A DNA stretch of 64,000 bases from Kineobactrum salinum (lineage in GTDB: Bacteria > Pseudomonadota > Gammaproteobacteria > Pseudomonadales > Halieaceae): positions 682,001 to 746,000 of the forward strand of contig NZ_CP048711.1 in assembly GCF_010669285.1 (NCBI RefSeq), written 5' to 3'. Under the pieces are notes generated by a model. It was not told the origin of the DNA. It did not search any database and saw nothing but the letters and a program-made list of their open reading frames with translations. Made by a program: the position numbers and the translations under genes. Positions 8,585 through 17,556 of this stretch are shown piece by piece (positions within the stretch are counted from its first letter, which is position 1; each line of letters opens with the position of its first letter).

Positions 8585-9878
8585 ACACTTCTCCCGGCAC
8601 CAGATTGATTCCCTGCGCCTTCATAGCCTGATACACCTGCAGACCCTGGCAGTGTTCGGGCAGCTGTACCCAGACAGCATAGCCACCGTCCGGTTTCGCC
8701 AGCCTGCAGTGCTCATCCAGATGGTGTCTGAGGCTGTCACACAAACTGTTGACCTGGGCCGCAAGCTGCAACCGCAATCGATTGAGATGACGGCGGTACT
8801 CCCCACTGAGCATGAAATCCGCCAGCGCCAGTTGCAAAGGTGTGTTCACCGACAGGCCCCGGGCCAGCATCGCCAGCCTGACCTGAGGGTGAAAGCGCCC
8901 GCTGGAGCACCAGCCGATACGATACCCCGGCGCCAGTGTCTTGGACACCGAGCCACACCAGATCACCCAACCATCCCGGCTCCAGGATTTGACCGGCAGA
9001 GGCCTTTGCCGCGTATGCCCGCACTCCCCAAACACGTCATCCTCAATGACCGGACAACGGTAGCGCAAGGCCATCTCTGCCAGCCGCTGTTTATCCGCGG
9101 CATCAAGGCAATATCCCAGCGGATTCTGGTAGGAGGTAGCGACCAGGCAGGCACTGACTGCTTGATCCGCCATCAATTGCTCCAGCCTGTCCAGGTCAAA
9201 GCCGCGGGATGTCGAGGGTATTTCCGACACACGTCGCCCCATGCTGGCCAGCAGCTGCAGCTGACCGCTGTAACAGGGCGACGGCAGCGCAAGGGTATCG
9301 CCGGGTCGGGTCACGGCATCGACGGCAAGGCTCAGCGCCTCCATGCAGCCGTTGGTGACGACCAGGTCCTGCAACGCACAGGTGATCCCATCTTGCTGGA
9401 AGTGCGCCTGCAACGCCTGCAGCAACACCGGCTCCCCGGCAGCCTGGCTGTAGGCCAGCGCTCTTCCCTGGGCACGGCGGTTGGCGCGGACCAGGCTGCG
9501 CTGCAGAGCCTGGACCGGCAGCAGCGAGGGCGCGAGTTGTATCGTACCCAACTGTACACGATGCGCATTGATGGCTGACTGATGGATCTCGGCAATGATT
9601 GACAGGTTGTCAATCTGCCGACTGGAGGGATCAAACACCGGAAACTCGGGCTGCAGCAGTGTCAACTGGCGGTCGCGGACGTAAAAACCCGATTGCGCAC
9701 GGCTCAGCAAATATCCCTGCGCCTCAAGCGACTCATAACAACGCTTTACAGTCGTGATACTGACACCACGTTGCTGGCTCATGGCCCGGATAGAGGGCAA
9801 CCTGTGCCCCTGCTGCAGCCCACCGGACTCTATCTCCTGTATCAGTGCATCGGCGAGTTCCCGGTAACGAAATGCCAT
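8433..9878 (-). CDS. MocR/PdxR-type regulator: GntR winged helix fused to aminotransferase-like domain
   Basis: 481 residues. Residues 1-70 form a GntR winged helix ([20 protein letters not shown], then [10 protein letters not shown]). Residues ~100-470 are a fold-type I aminotransferase domain with the PLP lysine in [15 protein letters not shown]. In this family the C-terminal domain senses PLP or an amino-acid adduct rather than catalysing. It faces a PLP decarboxylase gene across 95 bases that contain a direct repeat, the classic arrangement for a regulator and its target. It overlaps the convergent chemoreceptor by 152 bases at the 3' end. Confidence 0.9.
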   Translation of the reverse strand: MAFRYRELADALIQEIESGGLQQGHRLPSIRAMSQQRGVSITTVKRCYESLEAQGYLLSRAQSGFYVRDRQLTLLQPEFPVFDPSSRQIDNLSIIAEIHQSAINAHRVQLGTIQLAPSLLPVQALQRSLVRANRRAQGRALAYSQAAGEPVLLQALQAHFQQDGITCALQDLVVTNGCMEALSLAVDAVTRPGDTLALPSPCYSGQLQLLASMGRRVSEIPSTSRGFDLDRLEQLMADQAVSACLVATSYQNPLGYCLDAADKQRLAEMALRYRCPVIEDDVFGECGHTRQRPLPVKSWSRDGWVIWCGSVSKTLAPGYRIGWCSSGRFHPQVRLAMLARGLSVNTPLQLALADFMLSGEYRRHLNRLRLQLAAQVNSLCDSLRHHLDEHCRLAKPDGGYAVWVQLPEHCQGLQVYQAMKAQGINLVPGEVFSARNLYSNAVRLNAGNPWNAELERAVATLAESVRTLAPDACSPAGSGRR

Positions 9879-9882
9879 ATTG

Positions 9883-9928
9883 TGTCCTTTTTTGTATCAA
9901 AAATTGGATCTGTACTCTTTTTTTCTAC
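9883..9928. promoter_or_regulatory. Direct-repeat operator candidate between MocR regulator and decarboxylase
   Basis: TGTCCTTTTTTGTATC at 9883-9898 and TGTACTCTTTTTTTCTAC at 9911-9928 are imperfect direct repeats 28 bases apart within the divergent intergenic region. MocR dimers are known to bind direct repeats; the match is by eye only. Confidence 0.4.
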
Positions 9929-9973
9929 CGAGGATACTGATCAGCGTCAACCCATTTGTTCAGCAGGGCACAC

Positions 9974-11353
9974 ATGACTCGACTGACTGAAGATTTGCAA
10001 CAACTGGATCAACTCACCGCGCGTCTTTCCCAGTGGTGCCAGGCATTCGTCCAGACACTGCCGGATCGCGGCGTTGCCGTGCCGGGTGATCCTGCGCTGG
10101 CAGCCGATACCCTTGAAGACAATGGCGCTGGCGCAGCGGCAGCCTTTGATCAATTTGTCCGCACCATCGCCCCTTTCCTGAGCGCATCGGCCGGCCCGCG
10201 CTATCTGGGCTTTGTTACTGGCGGTACCACGCCAGCGGCCATGCTGGCCGATTGGCTGGTGGCCGCGACAGATCAGAATGTCTCCTCACCCGGCGATTCC
10301 ATCAGCACTGCGGTCGAATTGCAGGTAATGCGCTGGTTGCGAGCACTGTTCGTTCTGCCGGAGCATTTCGAAGGCCTGCTGACCACTGGCGCAACGGCGT
10401 CCAACCTGCTGGGCATACTCTGCGGCCGCCAGTTCGCCGGACTGCAACAGAATATCGATATCGCAGCTTCGGGGCTTGCGCAGACACAGATAGCGGTCTT
10501 TTCCGCTACGGCCCATGCCAGCTCCATCAAATCCCTGAGCCTGGCTGGCCTGGGCCGGGACCGGCTTACCCAAATCGATTGTCTGCCCGGGACGGAAGCA
10601 ATGGATGTCGCCTCACTCCGGGCGGCGCTGGAGGCCAGCAGCTGTCCCGGCAAGATCGTTCTGGCGAGCGCCGGCACGGTCACCGGCACCGACTTCGATG
10701 ATCTGCAAGCGATCGCGGCACTGTGCCGACAGCACCATGCCTGGTTGCACGTGGATGGTGCTTTTGGTCTGTTTTCGCGCCTGCTGCCAGAGTATCGCCA
10801 CCTCAGCGAGGGCATAGAGCTGGCCGACTCCATCACCAGTGACGCGCACAAATGGCTCAATGTCCCCTACGATTGTGGCATTTTCTTTACGCGGCACACT
10901 CAACTGCTGCAGCAAACCTGCTCCGTTGCCGCCCCCTATCTCGCTACCGGGGTTGACACGCAGGCGCTGATGGACTGGGGGATAGAAAACTCCCGCCGCT
11001 TCAGGGCACTGCCGGTCTGGATGACCCTGAAGGCCTACGGGCGCAAGGGCTATCGGGATCTGGTGGCGCAGAACTGCCATCAAGCGGCCCACCTGGCCGA
11101 CTGGATCGAGGCATCACCCGACTATCAACTACTGGCCCCCTGCAAACTGAATGTGGTGATATTCAAACCGCGGGTGGATGACGCGGAAGTAGGCCGGACG
11201 CTGCGGCGCATCAATGCCAGCGGCAAGGTATTCATGACACCAGGCTTCTGGCAAGGCAGCAGCGGCATACGTGCCGCCTTCAGCAACTGGCGGACCACTC
11301 AGGCCGACATGGAAATTATCTGCGATGTGCTGAAAGCTGCCATGCGGGAGTGA
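9974..11353 (+). CDS. PLP-dependent group II decarboxylase-like enzyme
   Basis: 459 residues from ATG 9974 (CAGGG six bases upstream). The family decarboxylates aromatic amino acids, glutamate, aspartate or diaminobutyrate. Visible features: YLGFVTGGTTPAAMLADWL and TTGATASNLLG in the large domain, HVDGAFG with the Asp that contacts the pyridine nitrogen, and TSDAHKWLNVPYDCG with the PLP-binding lysine (about residue 294). The end SSGIRAAFSNWRTTQADM is typical of pyridoxal-dependent decarboxylases. The substrate is not predictable. It is divergent from, and probably controlled by, the MocR-type regulator. Confidence 0.88.
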   Translation: MTRLTEDLQQLDQLTARLSQWCQAFVQTLPDRGVAVPGDPALAADTLEDNGAGAAAAFDQFVRTIAPFLSASAGPRYLGFVTGGTTPAAMLADWLVAATDQNVSSPGDSISTAVELQVMRWLRALFVLPEHFEGLLTTGATASNLLGILCGRQFAGLQQNIDIAASGLAQTQIAVFSATAHASSIKSLSLAGLGRDRLTQIDCLPGTEAMDVASLRAALEASSCPGKIVLASAGTVTGTDFDDLQAIAALCRQHHAWLHVDGAFGLFSRLLPEYRHLSEGIELADSITSDAHKWLNVPYDCGIFFTRHTQLLQQTCSVAAPYLATGVDTQALMDWGIENSRRFRALPVWMTLKAYGRKGYRDLVAQNCHQAAHLADWIEASPDYQLLAPCKLNVVIFKPRVDDAEVGRTLRRINASGKVFMTPGFWQGSSGIRAAFSNWRTTQADMEIICDVLKAAMRE

Positions 11354-11377
11354 TACAGATGTATTTGCGAATTGACT

Positions 11378-12961
11378 TCAGGGGACGGAACGATTCGCCT
11401 CTGGTGCCATTCTCTCGGCGTGAATGCCGGCGAGCACGAGGCCGATGATTCTGTCCGTTTCGTCGGTCTCGAAAGTCAGCGAAATGTTTTCGAAAGAAAA
11501 GAATGACAGGGCACTCTCAGGCAGGAATGCTGCCTCCTGAAGAAAATCGGGGACAGTCAACAGCAAGTGGTCACCGCTGCGCCGCACCTGCACGGTCGAC
11601 TCCACTGGTCTGCTGCTGTGGTAATCACCCACCAGCCGTTCCAGCTGAGCACTGTCCAGCGACGCCCGGACGCGCACCACCGGCTCGAAGCCCTGCCAGC
11701 CAAAGTGGGGCGCCACCGCCTGCATGATTTCGCCGATGAGCTGGCGTCCGCTGTCGCTGTTGGTCATGATGGCTATGCCATCACCTTCGGCAATGCTTGC
11801 AAACAGGTGGGCACGGTAGCCGGCGTTGGCACCACCGTGACTGAAACTGGTGACGGTGCCCTGCGCAGGTGCAAGAAAGAAACCCAGGCCCAGCCCGCCA
11901 GGCTGTCGCGCAACCGCTGCCGCGGCCATTCTCGGAGACAGGATCCGGTCCGACTCACCCTTCAGTGCCTGTTGTATTTCCGCTGCGAATCGCAGCAGAT
12001 CCGTAGCCGTTGTCCAGAGCCCGGCGGCAGCTTGTTCCGGGTAAATATGGGGGCCGCCGGGCACCGCCTTGCCATCGGCACGATAGGGCAGCGCAGCATT
12101 GGCAAGAAGGGATCCGGGCAGGGGCTGTTCGAAGCTGCTGCGGGACATGCCGGCAGGCGCCAGAACCTGCGATTGCAGCAGTGCGGCAAAAGGTTCATCG
12201 CTGACGTCTTCCAGCAACAGCTGGATAATGGTGGTACCTCCTCCCGAGTAGCGATAGCCCTGCCCCGGTTGCTGCTCGACCACCACCGGTGCGGAATTGG
12301 CCGGCGCGACACCCTCAAGGACCTGGAGCAGGCTCGGTACCGCGGCACCCGCGGCATAGCCCTGAAAGCCCGGCACTGTTGTACCGGCACTATGGCTCGC
12401 CAGACGGCGCAGGGTAACCGCTTCCTGCTGTTGCCATTCATGGGCCGGTACCTGCCAGCGTTCAAGCAGGGTATTGACCGGGGCATCCAGATCCAGCCCA
12501 CGTGTCTCGACCTGTTGCAGCAGGCCCGCCACAGCCACAGCCTTGGAGATGCTTCCGGCCTGGAACAGAGTCTCGGGGGTTACCGGCAATCGCTGGGCGC
12601 GATCGCGGTGCCCGACTACCAGGGTCTCTACCACTGCCCCGTCTTCGAGCAGTGCAATCGACACTCCGGGCACCCTGTAGGTCGCCATGCGTTCAGCAAG
12701 AGTTGCGGTCGTCGGCTCCTCCCCGGCAATATGAACCCGTGTCGTGAGCCTCTCGAGCTGTCCGGCGAGGTTGAACTGGCTGGCGTCGCCCTCCCCTGCG
12801 GATGCCAGACCGGAGCTCAGGCACACGGCCAGCAGCATCACTCTGAGCCCCTGCCAGTACCCTACGCGGGGGTGCGCTACCACGCGCGCTATTCCCGCGG
12901 CACCGCCCCTGCCGGCGGGATACAGGGCTTGCCTGCGCAGTCTGGTTTCGAAACAAGCCAT
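11378..12961 (-). CDS. Serine hydrolase, class C beta-lactamase/D-aminopeptidase family (secreted)
   Basis: 527 residues from ATG 12961; a GTG at 12973 would add four. An N-terminal stretch of basic residues is followed by a signal segment (GLRVMLLAVCLSSGLASA, about residues 37-54). The S-x-x-K nucleophile motif is SISK (about residue 139), the second motif Y-x-N appears as YSGGG (Tyr present, Asn replaced by Gly), and the third is HGGA (about 375). A C-terminal beta-rich domain (~430-527) resembles DUF3471-type tails. These enzymes hydrolyse D-amino-acid peptides, esters or amides. It is the last gene of the leftward peptide-utilisation block, 17 bases after the DUF819 gene. Confidence 0.85.
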   Translation of the reverse strand: MACFETRLRRQALYPAGRGGAAGIARVVAHPRVGYWQGLRVMLLAVCLSSGLASAGEGDASQFNLAGQLERLTTRVHIAGEEPTTATLAERMATYRVPGVSIALLEDGAVVETLVVGHRDRAQRLPVTPETLFQAGSISKAVAVAGLLQQVETRGLDLDAPVNTLLERWQVPAHEWQQQEAVTLRRLASHSAGTTVPGFQGYAAGAAVPSLLQVLEGVAPANSAPVVVEQQPGQGYRYSGGGTTIIQLLLEDVSDEPFAALLQSQVLAPAGMSRSSFEQPLPGSLLANAALPYRADGKAVPGGPHIYPEQAAAGLWTTATDLLRFAAEIQQALKGESDRILSPRMAAAAVARQPGGLGLGFFLAPAQGTVTSFSHGGANAGYRAHLFASIAEGDGIAIMTNSDSGRQLIGEIMQAVAPHFGWQGFEPVVRVRASLDSAQLERLVGDYHSSRPVESTVQVRRSGDHLLLTVPDFLQEAAFLPESALSFFSFENISLTFETDETDRIIGLVLAGIHAERMAPEANRSVP

Positions 12962-12978
12962 GACATTACTCACTTTGT

Positions 12979-14172
12979 CTATTTGAGAAACACGTCCAGC
13001 AGGCCTGCCTGATACAAGCGCGCCAGCGAGACGCCGATGAAGTTGGCTATCACATAACCCAGCACGCCGACCATCACCGCGGGCACGACGAGGTGGGTCC
13101 AGCCGCGGCTGGCCGCCATGGCGGCTGCGGTGGCAGGACCGGCGATACAGGCATTGGAGGCGATCAGGGTATCCGCCAGGCTATATCCGAGCAACCGCGC
13201 AACTGGCAACAACAGCGCCAGATGCACCACAATAGTGACTGCGGCAAAGCCTGCCAGCACCAGCGAGTGCTGCAGCAGGATGCCAATATCCGTCGAGATG
13301 CCTATGACCGCGAAGAACACGTACATGAACAGGGTGCCGAGCTCGAATTCGCCCCGCAGAGACTTGAGCTGGCGCGGCAACAGGTTGGCGGCTCCCACCG
13401 CCAGCAGGGTGATCAGCAACACCGAGTAACCGGGTACGCCCAGCCTGCCGGCAATGGCCACCGCCAGCGCGCAGATCAATGCACTGGCTCCGAGCGCAAT
13501 CGCAAGATGACTGATCATGGTTGTGTCGGCAACGTCCCCGCCCGGTGCCAACGGCGCGTGCACGATCGGGGATGCCACATCCATGTCGGTACTGGCACCA
13601 CTCACGGCAAAGACTTTCAGCCCCGACAGGATGGAAATGGATACCAGGTAGGTGGTGCCGATGATGTTGTCAGCGGCCAGGGCGCCGGACACCGTACCCA
13701 GGTCGGTGAAGCCCAGAGCATTGGATACCGCCACCAGGTTCATGCTGCCGCCGATATAGGTGGCGGCGAAGGTGCCCAGCACCTTGCCTTCCTCGGGGCC
13801 GGCATCCAGCAACGCAGCGGCCAGCAGCGCTCCGAGCACCGAGAACAGCGCGCCCAGAAGAAACAGCAAGGTCACTGGCCCAGCCTCTGTCAGCACCCGG
13901 CGCAGGTCCGCCTTGAACAGCAACAGAGGAATGGCCAGCGGCACCAGATAGACCATGATGCCGTCCCACAGCGGCGCCTGAAACGGGACCAGGCCTGTAT
14001 TGGATACCGCAACCCCGCCCAGCATGACCACCGACACGCCGGTGAGATACTGGCCGGCACGGGTTCGGCCTACCAGCAGACCCAGGGCGATCAGGCAGCC
14101 GAGGACTGCTACCTGGGCAAAGTACTGGTCCGGTCCGATCAGAGCAGAGCCGGCTGGGATCAACGTGGTCAT
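12979..14172 (-). CDS. DUF819 family multi-pass membrane protein
   Basis: 397 residues from ATG 14172, which has GGGGTGAG just upstream and lies four bases after the preceding stop; a longer frame to 14277 lacks a ribosome site and runs into the neighbouring gene. About ten hydrophobic segments with the duplicated architecture of ion/solute carriers; typical motifs are YIGGSMNLVAVSNALGF, ADNIIGTTYL and ASNACIAGPATAAAMA near the end. DUF819 proteins are presumed transporters of unknown substrate. Sitting amid secreted and periplasmic peptidases, it is a candidate inner-membrane permease for the released dipeptides or amino acids (inference). Confidence 0.85.
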   Translation of the reverse strand: MTTLIPAGSALIGPDQYFAQVAVLGCLIALGLLVGRTRAGQYLTGVSVVMLGGVAVSNTGLVPFQAPLWDGIMVYLVPLAIPLLLFKADLRRVLTEAGPVTLLFLLGALFSVLGALLAAALLDAGPEEGKVLGTFAATYIGGSMNLVAVSNALGFTDLGTVSGALAADNIIGTTYLVSISILSGLKVFAVSGASTDMDVASPIVHAPLAPGGDVADTTMISHLAIALGASALICALAVAIAGRLGVPGYSVLLITLLAVGAANLLPRQLKSLRGEFELGTLFMYVFFAVIGISTDIGILLQHSLVLAGFAAVTIVVHLALLLPVARLLGYSLADTLIASNACIAGPATAAAMAASRGWTHLVVPAVMVGVLGYVIANFIGVSLARLYQAGLLDVFLK

Positions 14173-14176
14173 GTAC

Positions 14177-16150
14177 TCACCCCAAATGGAAGCCAAGCAG
14201 GTTCCAGTAATGCAGGGACCACAGGCACAGCGCCAGCGCCGCGGCCACCAGGCTGTGGTGCAGGCGACTGCGGACACTCCCCCAGCCCTCGCGCCAGGCC
14301 TGAGTCAGCAGCCACAGGGCCACCAGCGTCAGCGGCACAAGCAGCAGGGGCAGACCCAGGGCCACCCGGAACCAGCCCGGCGGCCCGTCAAGCATGGCGC
14401 TTTCACCCAGACCCACCAGCACCCCCACGGCCAGCAGAAATACCACAGCCACACCGCTGGCGCCGGCCAGTATCTGGCGCCCCAGCCGGTAACGCGGCGG
14501 GAGCGGAAAGGCTGCCGGACGGCCGCAGCAAGTGCCGATCAGCATGGACAGGAACAGCAGCAGACAGAGACCGAGCAGAGCCATGTGAAAACTGCCGGTT
14601 TCCCAGAATGCAATCCGGACCGCAGGGGTGGCGGCAAAGGGCCCCAGCAGTGCCGTAACCTGCTCCCGGGGATCACGTTGAAACGCGATCATCTCGTCAC
14701 CATGGCGTTCCCGGAAAACGCCGGGACTGATCTCCAGCCAGCGCTTGCTGTCCCCCATCAAACCCGCTACCAGCAAACTGCGATCCGGCATCACCTGTAC
14801 TTTGATGTCGCCAAAGGCACTGTAGAGTTTTTCCAGGGTGGTGTAGGAACGGCGCAGGCCGCGATAGGCGCCAGCGTAATCTCCTGCCCGCTCCTCGAAG
14901 CCTTCGATACTGGCGACCGACGGCAGGACGGCTGGGAAATAACGATCCATGAACGCGTGCTTCAGGGCGGCATGCGCGCGGCCGCCCGGCGGTGAATTGA
15001 AAGTCACAAACAGCCCCACGCCGGCCTCGGGCACCAGCATCAGCTCGCTCATGAAATTCAACGTGGAGCCGCCGTGACCGATGGTACGGCGGCCATTGAT
15101 CCAGGTTTCATAAAAACCCAGCGCGATGCCGTTCAGGTGGGGGTCCGGGCTCAGGGTCCGGCTGTGCATGAGAGCCGCTGTCGCAGGCTGCAGAATGCGT
15201 TGTCCGCGATATTCCCCCTGCTGCAGGTGGGCGAGCATGAATTTGGCCATGTCGATAGCGGTGCTGGAGAGCGCGCCCGCCGGCGCCACATTAGCCAGGA
15301 ACTCTTCAGGCTGCGCTTCCATGCCGCTGCCACCATCGCGGTGGCCCCGGGCCAGCCGGGCCCGCAGGGCGGCTGGCAACGGTTCCCGGAAACTGCTGTT
15401 ATCCATGCCCAGGGGCGCAAAGATGTGCTGCTCCACGTAGTCGTCGAAGGACTGGCCACTGACCTCCGCCACAATCAGGCCGGCCAGCGCCGTGCCCCAG
15501 TTGGAGTAAGCGACTCCACTGCCGTCGGCAAAATTACGGGCCGGTGCCCGCACCCGCGTCGGCCGGTGCGCCGCCAGCGACTGTGCCAGCGGCTGCAGGT
15601 CGGTCTCCGTGCGGCGAATCAGAAACCCGGCCCAGCCATCCTCGAACCCGGCGGAATGGGTCATCAGATTGCGCAGCGTGACGGGCTCGGCAAAGGTCTC
15701 AGGCAGCTGCAATGCCGTCAGGTAGCGATTGACATCAACGTCCAGCTCCAGGCGGCCCTGCTCCACCAGCTGCATCACTGCCGTCCACGTGATCAGCTTG
15801 GATACCGAGCCCGGCTTGAACAGCGTTGTGGCCGGATCGACAGGCACACCCTGCTCCAGGTCCGCGTGGCCGTAGCCCCGGGCCTGCAGAATCTCGCCAT
15901 TTTGCACCACCACCACTGCGCCACCGGCAATATCCAGAGACTGCAGCTGCGCACCCATGGCGCCATCGAGGAAGGCCGCCAATTCCCCGCTGTCATCCAG
16001 CGGCACAGGGTCAAGTGGCTGTGGCGCTGCCGGCAGGTTCTGGTGGACGAGTGAGTCGCTTGCAGTGACAGGCAACGACAGCAGCAGAAGCAGCCAGCAG
16101 GCGAGGCCTGTCAACCGCAGCTCAGGTATTTTCACGAATGCATTCCTCAT
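14177..16150 (-). CDS. Serine hydrolase (beta-lactamase family) with C-terminal membrane domain
   Basis: 657 residues. A signal peptide (LTGLACWLLLLLSLPVTAS, to about residue 31) is followed by a class C beta-lactamase-like domain with SVSK (about 117), YSN (about 212) and GHGGS (about 357). Residues ~525-655 hold four hydrophobic helices, so the catalytic domain is anchored and faces the periplasm. The start lies two bases after the amidohydrolase stop. Family members include D-alanyl-D-amino acid hydrolases and esterases; which one cannot be told. It is a second, distinct copy of the serine-hydrolase type found at 11378-12961. Confidence 0.87.
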   Translation of the reverse strand: MRNAFVKIPELRLTGLACWLLLLLSLPVTASDSLVHQNLPAAPQPLDPVPLDDSGELAAFLDGAMGAQLQSLDIAGGAVVVVQNGEILQARGYGHADLEQGVPVDPATTLFKPGSVSKLITWTAVMQLVEQGRLELDVDVNRYLTALQLPETFAEPVTLRNLMTHSAGFEDGWAGFLIRRTETDLQPLAQSLAAHRPTRVRAPARNFADGSGVAYSNWGTALAGLIVAEVSGQSFDDYVEQHIFAPLGMDNSSFREPLPAALRARLARGHRDGGSGMEAQPEEFLANVAPAGALSSTAIDMAKFMLAHLQQGEYRGQRILQPATAALMHSRTLSPDPHLNGIALGFYETWINGRRTIGHGGSTLNFMSELMLVPEAGVGLFVTFNSPPGGRAHAALKHAFMDRYFPAVLPSVASIEGFEERAGDYAGAYRGLRRSYTTLEKLYSAFGDIKVQVMPDRSLLVAGLMGDSKRWLEISPGVFRERHGDEMIAFQRDPREQVTALLGPFAATPAVRIAFWETGSFHMALLGLCLLLFLSMLIGTCCGRPAAFPLPPRYRLGRQILAGASGVAVVFLLAVGVLVGLGESAMLDGPPGWFRVALGLPLLLVPLTLVALWLLTQAWREGWGSVRSRLHHSLVAAALALCLWSLHYWNLLGFHLG

Positions 16151-16152
16151 GG

Positions 16153-17556
16153 TCAGGGAGAAGGTTGGGGTGGTAGTGCGGGCTGCAGAGGCTCACTGCG
16201 CAGACGGCCGTCAGTCACCAGCAGACGGCCATTGACAATGACCGCATGCACCGCGGCGAGATCCCGCAATTGCCGGTCGGGCTCACCCGCCACCAACACA
16301 ATATCCGCCAGCTTGCCCACCTCGAGCGTGCCCAGCCGGTCGCCCATGTGCAGGATATCGGCGCTGATCCGGGTCGCTGCCTGTAGCGCCTCGGCCACGG
16401 TGAACCCGGCCTGCACCAGATTGTCCAGTTCCTCGATGTAGGCCGTGGGCAGGTAACTGGACCAGTCCACAATCAGGTCGGTACCGACCCCGATGCGGAT
16501 GCCGGCCCGTTTCATCGCGCGCGTCATGTCGAGGATGCTGTCCTCAGTCAAGCTAAATCGGCGGGAGGTGGAGCCGTAATAGCCGCCACTGTGACGAATG
16601 ATGTACTGGTAGGGCACCAGTGTGGGTACCGCGGCGATGTCCTGCTGTGCCATGGCGTTCAGGGCGGCATCGCTGCGCGGCAGCGGGTGTTCGATGACGT
16701 CGACACCGGCGGCGATCGCCATGTCGATATATTGTGTTTCCGCATCGACTGTCACTGGCAGACCGAGGGCGTGGGCCTCGGCCACAGCCGCAGTGATCTC
16801 CGCCTGCGAATAGTGGCTGCCCAGCTTGATGACGTCAGCGCCGCGCTTGAACTGGGCGCGCACTGCGTCGCGCCATTCATCAGGTCCGCTCGCTTCCCAC
16901 ACCGGGGCCTGCGCGTGTTCAGGGTAGCTGCGCAAGCCGAATCCTTCGGTGCCGTGCCCACCCCGTCCGGTGATCAACTGGCCTGCGGGAAACACTCGCG
17001 GCCCGGCTATCCGGCCATCGGCTTGCCACCGCTTGAGCACGAAGGGCACCTCCCCGTGGGACGCCAGGTCCCGCACACTGGTTATCCCCGACAGCAGGAA
17101 ATGATGCATCCGCTGCAGCCCGCGCAGGGTAGCGTCGGCCACACTCTCCGCCGAAAGGGGAGCCGGCAGGCCGAACTGTTGCACGTAGCTCAGGTGCGTG
17201 TGGAGATCAATCAGCCCTGGCAATACAGTCAATCCGGAGGCATCAATATACCTGGCGGAGGCCGGCCAGTTCCTTTCACCTGGCGCCAGGATAGCGGCGA
17301 TGGTCTTGCCCTCCACCACTACCGTGGCGGGTCGGGCGGGCGCACCGGTGCCATCGAAGATGCGGCCTCCCTCAAGCACCAGAACAGTGTCAGGGGCATT
17401 GTGGCCGGGAGGAACCGGGACCCGCTGGACATCGTCACTGGTAGCACTGCCCTGTCGATACCAGCTTTCACGATCGTTGGGAGCGGAGCGCGCATTGGCA
17501 ATAGTCGCCACCAAAAGCAGCGCCAACAACACAATCGGATAGCGAGCCGCCTTCAT
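16153..17556 (-). CDS. Secreted amidohydrolase, prolidase-like subgroup
   Basis: 467 residues with a signal peptide (to about residue 23). The binuclear-metal amidohydrolase fold shows DLHTHL (about 119-124), the lysine expected to be carboxylated in VIKLGSH (about 243), IEHPLP, and the catalytic Asp in GVGTD (about 357). Enzymes of this subgroup cleave Xaa-Pro or Xaa-Arg dipeptides. Odd point: the first metal histidine after the lysine, normally in an H-A-H or V-x-H strand, is replaced in LPVTVDAETQYI by Asp. Its start overlaps the S9 peptidase stop by four bases (ATGA), consistent with joint digestion of peptides. Confidence 0.87.
   Translation of the reverse strand: MKAARYPIVLLALLLVATIANARSAPNDRESWYRQGSATSDDVQRVPVPPGHNAPDTVLVLEGGRIFDGTGAPARPATVVVEGKTIAAILAPGERNWPASARYIDASGLTVLPGLIDLHTHLSYVQQFGLPAPLSAESVADATLRGLQRMHHFLLSGITSVRDLASHGEVPFVLKRWQADGRIAGPRVFPAGQLITGRGGHGTEGFGLRSYPEHAQAPVWEASGPDEWRDAVRAQFKRGADVIKLGSHYSQAEITAAVAEAHALGLPVTVDAETQYIDMAIAAGVDVIEHPLPRSDAALNAMAQQDIAAVPTLVPYQYIIRHSGGYYGSTSRRFSLTEDSILDMTRAMKRAGIRIGVGTDLIVDWSSYLPTAYIEELDNLVQAGFTVAEALQAATRISADILHMGDRLGTLEVGKLADIVLVAGEPDRQLRDLAAVHAVIVNGRLLVTDGRLRSEPLQPALPPQPSP

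Noticed and set aside
13093-14658. 521-codon rightward open frame over DUF819 and serine hydrolase
   Set aside because: Crosses two genes on the other strand and is dominated by Gln/Arg/Gly, as expected for the complement of membrane-protein codons.
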